This document shows positions 60,101 to 64,000 of a DNA stretch of 64,000 nucleotides, in pieces. The stretch spans positions 9,633,680 to 9,697,679 of the forward strand of contig NC_044917.1 in assembly GCF_003576645.1 (NCBI RefSeq), in the 5' to 3' direction. A program made the translations under genes and the position numbers. Position 1 is the stretch's first letter; every line of letters begins with the position of its first letter. The notes under the pieces were generated by a model that was given only the letters and a program-made list of their open reading frames with translations, was not told the origin of the DNA and made no database searches. Source of the DNA: Ipomoea triloba. Taxonomy: Eukaryota; Streptophyta; Magnoliopsida; Solanales; Convolvulaceae.

Positions 60101-61848
60101 TCAAGTTATAAATTGCAAGATGCATATGATACTTTGCTATTAATCTGGCTTTATGAAAATGCTAAATTATATGAGTATAATATATGCATGCTAACTGTGC
60201 CCAGATGATGGTGGTGGAATGGACCCTGAAGCAATGCGCCATTGTTTGAGTTTTGGATTTTCAGATAAGTTGAAGTCAGCTATTGGAAAGTGTATGTAGA
60301 TGATTACTTGACATTTGTTTGACCTTTTCTGTTCTAGCTAATTTCTAACTTTTAGCCTTTCAGATGGAAATGGTTTTAAGACCAGCACTATGAGACTTGG
60401 GGCAGATGTTATAGTCTTCAGCCGCTCAATGAGGAACAGGTTTAAATACTAGAAGTTTTTTATTTTTGTCTGCTTCTGTTTTCTGCTTTTCTGTAAGAGA
60501 TATCTTCATCATTTGGTTCTTGATATAGAGGACTTGATCCCACTTCATGCTACTCACCTTATGATTTGCATCATCAATCTTCTTTCCTTATGAAGAATAG
60601 AACTAATCTTTAGAAGTATATGCACTTGGGCACATCCACTCTATAAGCTTAGCAGCAGCACCTATTCTCTTAGGGTTTTTTGTGCTATTGTTAATGCATG
60701 TACTCTGTTTTAGTTCTGCTGAAATTGCACCCTTGTAAACTAGAGTAGTTCTTAATTCTTATACCTTTTGATTCACATTTTCTAAAGTGTCATGGGATTG
60801 TGCCCTCAACAAAACAATTAATAATATACAACTTGAATTGTTTAATTTAGTTATAAATTTATTTTGACAATGGAAATCTCTTCTGTACTCCACCATTGTA
60901 GAGAACATTTTTACTTGGAAATTTTGGAAGCATTTGTATTTCTTTTTAGTTTAAATTACTCATTCTACATTGACACACTGATATATTAAAATGCGTGTCT
61001 GTCCAGGAAATTGACCCAAACAATTGGTCTTCTATCTTACTCTTTTTTGACACAAGCATGCCTTGATAGAATTGTGGTCCCCATGGTGCGTTTCTAGTTT
61101 AATTTTCTAGATCTTTATCTTATTCATTTTAACTACTGCACATAGCCTGAAGGATATTAATTTTTGCTGCTTTGAACTGAATAATTTTGCCCTTCTTTCC
61201 CATTCTGCCAAATAATATTCAGCGGCTCTGTCTTTATTTCATATGAAAATGAATATTGATATGGCTAGGAATTTTTACTTTTTTATGTGATCTTTTTGTA
61301 ATGGAGTCCAATACTCCTATTAGTAAGACTTGGTTCAAACCTTGAATAGTGAGTGATATTCTATTCTCAGTGCATTGTCTATGTATATCCATCATCTGTT
61401 ATTGTCATACATTTCATGCCCTGTACCATGCTGCTGTTATCATCCACTCGTAGTATGAGACCTCAAAGTCACATTTGCATTATAAACTTTGCCATCTATT
61501 GCATAACTTTCCATCTTGTGCCATTATAGTCATTACCCTATCCTGTCAATAGATTTTGGTTTCTGACAATTGAGCATGCTTTCGGAGGAAGATTACATAT
61601 TCTATTATTAGCACAATGCAAATGATGTTTTATTTAATCCTCTTAAAGGTTTCTGGCCCTGTTTTTTTACCTTTAGAGGTTCATGTCTTAGGGTCTCAGC
61701 TTTTTGCTTAATGATGCAGATTGACTATGAGTTTAAAACATCAACTGGTGCATGGGATTCATTATCCACAAAGGAAAAGTTTATGAGTAATCTTTCTTTG
61801 CTGTTGCAGTGGTCTCCATATTCAACAGAGTCAGACCTTCTTAAACAA
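54130..61848 (+). CDS. MORC-family GHKL ATPase (CRT1/MORC1-like), 5' part, gene continues beyond window
   Basis: Exons: 54130-54481 (ATG at 54147), 54788-54862, 54971-55005, 60011-60089, 60205-60291, 60364-60439, 61007-61085 and 61720-61848, with consistent GT-AG phases after the first exon. Motifs in order: CRQFWKAGNYDDGF; FLHSNATSHKWAFG; the N-box ELVDNAVDE; DDGGGMDPEAMRHC; YGNGFKTSTMRLGADVIVFS; then LLQWSPYSTESDLL. These make up a MORC-type GHKL ATP-binding fold. Plant MORC proteins act in transcriptional silencing and immunity in the nucleus. The S5, coiled-coil and C-terminal parts lie beyond the window. Oddity: within exon 1 the frame from ATG 54147 stops at TAA 54204, and the expected continuation lies one base later, so exon 1 has an apparent +1 shift. 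ATG 54286 could restart downstream and would keep the ATPase domain. Sub-clade assignment is tentative. Confidence 0.85.
56223..56330. repeat. GGCGCTAG-type GC-rich repeat (copy 2)
   Basis: Clustered GGCGCTAG and GCGCCTAG words with the same order and flanks as 1958-2060, hence a dispersed repeat. Here it is embedded in the copia remnant. Confidence 0.5.
57346..57550 (+). repeat. Five 41-bp tandem units inside a copia LTR, each with a TATA-like box
   Basis: Units start at 57346, 57387, 57428, 57469 and 57510, exactly 41 bases apart, and each reads 'cttgtttcctattcgtagtc' or close, then ends in TATTTATAGGG or a close variant. Other LTRs of this family (for example 24513-24698 and 42348-42542) have a single unit. 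Confidence 0.92.
57598..57885. repeat. Two-copy tandem repeat, unit about 150 bp
   Basis: 'taaggacaaatcacaactgg' at 57607 recurs in changed form at 57758, and 'cctcctggaataat.ggtca' recurs at 57699 and 57847. No coding was recognised. Confidence 0.7.
57772..59470 (-). mobile_element. Ty3/gypsy retrotransposon remnant in MORC intron 3
   Basis: Read leftward on the minus strand: gag (frame at 59128-58940 with FLHSLTKDPLIWLHHCELYF, then 58761-58540 with QVNLFTAGLDESLGIDVE); a zinc-knuckle region in which the first Cys is replaced (SFNCDETWIRGHRC, 58588-58373); a protease-like region LVDTGHTHNLIN (58412-58092); and a piece just before the reverse transcriptase (LLSEFDRLFQEV, 57981-57772). The pieces are in different frames with stops. 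LTRs are not recognised and most of pol is missing, so it is an old truncated copy, antisense to the MORC gene. Confidence 0.82.
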
Positions 61849-62305
61849 GTATGTCTAACCTCCATATTTGGTACTCTCATTACTTATTGATTTCCTCTGT
61901 TATGCGAAACACTGGATGGCCTTGTCTTATTGCCATTGAATTTTTAGCCAATTTTGGATGTGGTTCCATTTTTATCCATGATGTAACCTATAGCCCTGTC
62001 TCTTGCTGTTCTTCCATTCCCGGCACCAAGAGAAGACTTGTTATCTTAAGTGCTCCATTGGCAAGAAATGAAGATGGTGGGGATCTTTTTTTTTAGCCAG
62101 GTAGCAAGAGTTGTCTGATCAAAAGGGCTAAGTGAGTAACCATAGTGTTAGAACATCATAAGGGAATGGCTTGGGTGTAAAGGAAGAGGCTTATTTGTTT
62201 GTCTATCAATTTTGAGGTTTTTGGCATATATTTTTTTGTTTTTAGCCTGTTAATCTAAGTGATCAAGCTTCTGGTCACACTTATCCATGTGCACCTCTTC
62301 CTTAC
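61849..62305 (+). other. Start of MORC intron 8
   Basis: The donor AA|GTATGT is at 61849. No following exon is found before the copia that begins at 62306. Confidence 0.6.
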
Positions 62306-62990
62306 TGTTGAGACATAATGGAGCATTATCTGGAGCATTATTAGCAGTGGAGCATTATAATATTAGCTAGATAATGTAGTATTAGCTGTGTAGTGGAGTA
62401 GTGGAGTATTATTAGGAATAATGGGCAGATTTTCAGGCCCCTTGTCTGATTTCTCCTTAGTATATATATGTGTACCAATGTATGTATGAAGACACACTGA
62501 AATGAAGGAAACAAGAGAGTTTCAGCTACTGTATTTAGTTTGTTAACATGGTATCAGAGCACTCATAGAGTGGAAAGTGAGGGAGAGGGCAAGCTGGTCG
62601 GGTGGTAGCGCAACTGGAAGGAGGGAGACGACTGGGTCGTGGTGTCGCGAAGCCAGAACACGACACGCTCCAGAGGGAGGTTGTCGCCGTCGGAGGGCGA
62701 CCCCAGTCGAGAAGCCGCGCCGTCGCCGGAGCTGTCACGCGCCTCCACGCGCCACCGCCGGAAGCTGCTCGCCGACTCACGCGCCGGCGCGTGAGTCACT
62801 TTCCGGCCACTTTTTCCGGTCGCCGATCACACCAGTGCGCTCGGATTGACGAGGAGAATGAACCTGGACTATCATATAGGGAGTGTGCGTGAGAAGTTTT
62901 GTTGAGGTACTCTCCCAGATTTATATCAGGCAGTGTGCGTAACTGTGGCAGTGTTGGGCTGTTCCAGGTCTGTCTCTTTTCTTATTTATT

Positions 62991-63599
62991 ATGGCTGAAG
63001 CAAGGAATATTACGGTTATATCTACGCCATCTAAATTAATTGACGTGATACTAGCTGCTGATGGGTCTAATTTTGTTGAATGGAAATTTTTGGTTAAAAT
63101 TAATTTAGATGGAATGGGTAAAAGTGACCATTTAGATAAAGATTGTCCTTCTGGAAATGAAGCTAAAAAGGCATGGGATGCAGATGATAAAGCTTTGTTG
63201 TCACGGATAATTAATTGTATTGATAGGAAAGTAGTATTATCAATGCAACATTGTACTACTGTTAAAGAAGTATGGGAGTTAGTGTCAGAATGGTTTAGTG
63301 GGTCAAGTAACTTGAGGAAATTGTATCAGCTGTCTCAAGATGTCTATCGACCTAATCAAAAAGATAGAAATCTGAGGGATTACTATTATGATTTCAAATG
63401 TTTGAGTGAAGCCTTGTGTACTGCAATACCCATCACAACTGATGTGAAGCAAATGAAAGCACAACGTGATCAGTTGATTACCTTTAGTTGGATTTCTGGG
63501 CTTAACAAAAAATATGATATTCTTAGGTCCCAATTACTGGGAAATAAGGAGTTAGGGTCATTGGACCAAGTATTCTCTCAGATACAGAATGCACAATAA
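62991..63599 (+). pseudogene. Copia C gag N-terminal frame, interrupted before the zinc knuckle
   Basis: 202 codons starting MAEARNITVISTPSKLIDV. The middle (ADGSNFVEWKFLVKINLDGM and the following helical region) is typical of copia gag of the UBN2/DUF4219 type. The frame ends at TAA 63597-63599. Coding resumes in another frame with a glycine-rich stretch and the zinc knuckle CFNCGEPGHFRNQC (63779-63820), then stays open to the window end. A single-base change near 63590-63600 would explain the break; a programmed shift is less likely. Confidence 0.85.
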
Positions 63600-64000
63600 A
63601 CATTGACAATAATGAACTTTCCGAGAAGAGTGTTTTTGTATCACAGGAAAACAATGGTGGAAGAGGTACATTTGTGTCGCAAGGGTGTTATACTTATGAA
63701 GGTTATAACAGTCGAGGTGGAGGTAGTCGCCATTGGGGACATGGTGGCTTTGGAAGAGGTCGTGGAGGACCAAAAGTATGTTTTAATTGTGGGGAACCAG
63801 GCCACTTCCGAAACCAATGTCCTAAACCACTCAGGTATCAAAGATTTGCTAACACAACTTCTGGATCTGAAGGACATACGGTAGTTATGACAGATGAAGA
63901 ATTAGCAGCATTCAATCAATTGAGGGTGACCACTTCTATGCAGTCTCCATCCCAGTTTCCATCCAATCAACCATCTTCTTCCGCAACCTTTGTGCAAACA
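63599..64000 (+). pseudogene. Copia C gag C-terminal part with zinc knuckle (truncated by window)
   Basis: Open from about 63599 to the last base. Contains a Gly/Arg-rich segment (GYNSRGGGSRHWGHGGFGRG) and a CX2CX4HX4C nucleic-acid-binding knuckle. It belongs to the same polyprotein as the upstream gag frame but is offset by one base. Confidence 0.85.

Larger units (their letters stand above)
62306..64000 (+). mobile_element. Copia retrotransposon C, 5' part (runs off window)
   Basis: The 5' LTR is 62306-62548 (243 bp, TGTTGAGACA...TTTGTTAACA), followed immediately by the primer site TGGTATCAGAGC (62549-62560). A G+C-rich leader of 430 bases precedes gag at 62991. The LTR is unrelated in sequence to copia B apart from the termini. 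It inserted in the MORC intron in the sense direction. The 3' end and target duplication are outside the window. Confidence 0.92.

Overview
This is eukaryotic nuclear DNA from a eudicot plant. It is AT-rich, has long introns with GT/AG borders, and is crowded with plant transposons (copia elements primed by initiator tRNA-Met, Mutator-like elements with 9-10 bp target duplications, a Helitron 3' end, foldback elements). The species cannot be fixed from sequence alone. Three host genes were reconstructed by hand from protein similarity and splice sites.

Layout. 1-9.8 kb is intergenic, with foldback and inverted-repeat elements and microsatellites. 9.84-12.32 kb (minus) is a two-exon WD40 gene of the DPH7/WDR85 (diphthamide biosynthesis) type. 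12.7-15.5 kb holds two adjacent terminal-inverted-repeat elements, each carrying a piece of a host gene: an LRR-transmembrane receptor fragment and a DUF868 fragment. Element A starts 419 bp upstream of the DPH7 start codon. A Helitron 3' terminus lies near 16.5 kb.

17.66-46.80 kb (minus) is a complete 23-exon VPS18 gene encoding a 990-residue HOPS/CORVET subunit. Its 29 kb length comes mostly from introns filled with transposons: a threefold nest in intron 17, a very young copia inside an old copia in intron 13, and a truncated copia in intron 4.

47-54 kb is intergenic or 5'-noncoding DNA with tandem repeats. 54.13-61.85 kb (plus) is the 5' half of a MORC-family GHKL ATPase gene. Its N-terminal exon appears to carry a one-base frameshift, and its 5 kb third intron holds copia and Ty3/gypsy remnants. 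The window ends in the next intron, inside a copia that starts at 62,306.

The host genes (endosomal tethering, translation-factor modification, chromatin silencing) show no functional coupling beyond proximity. The most unusual signals are the paired gene-capture elements, a GC-rich palindrome/direct-repeat block shared by the leaders of dissimilar copia elements, a fivefold amplification of the TATA-bearing unit inside one LTR, and the possible MORC frameshift.
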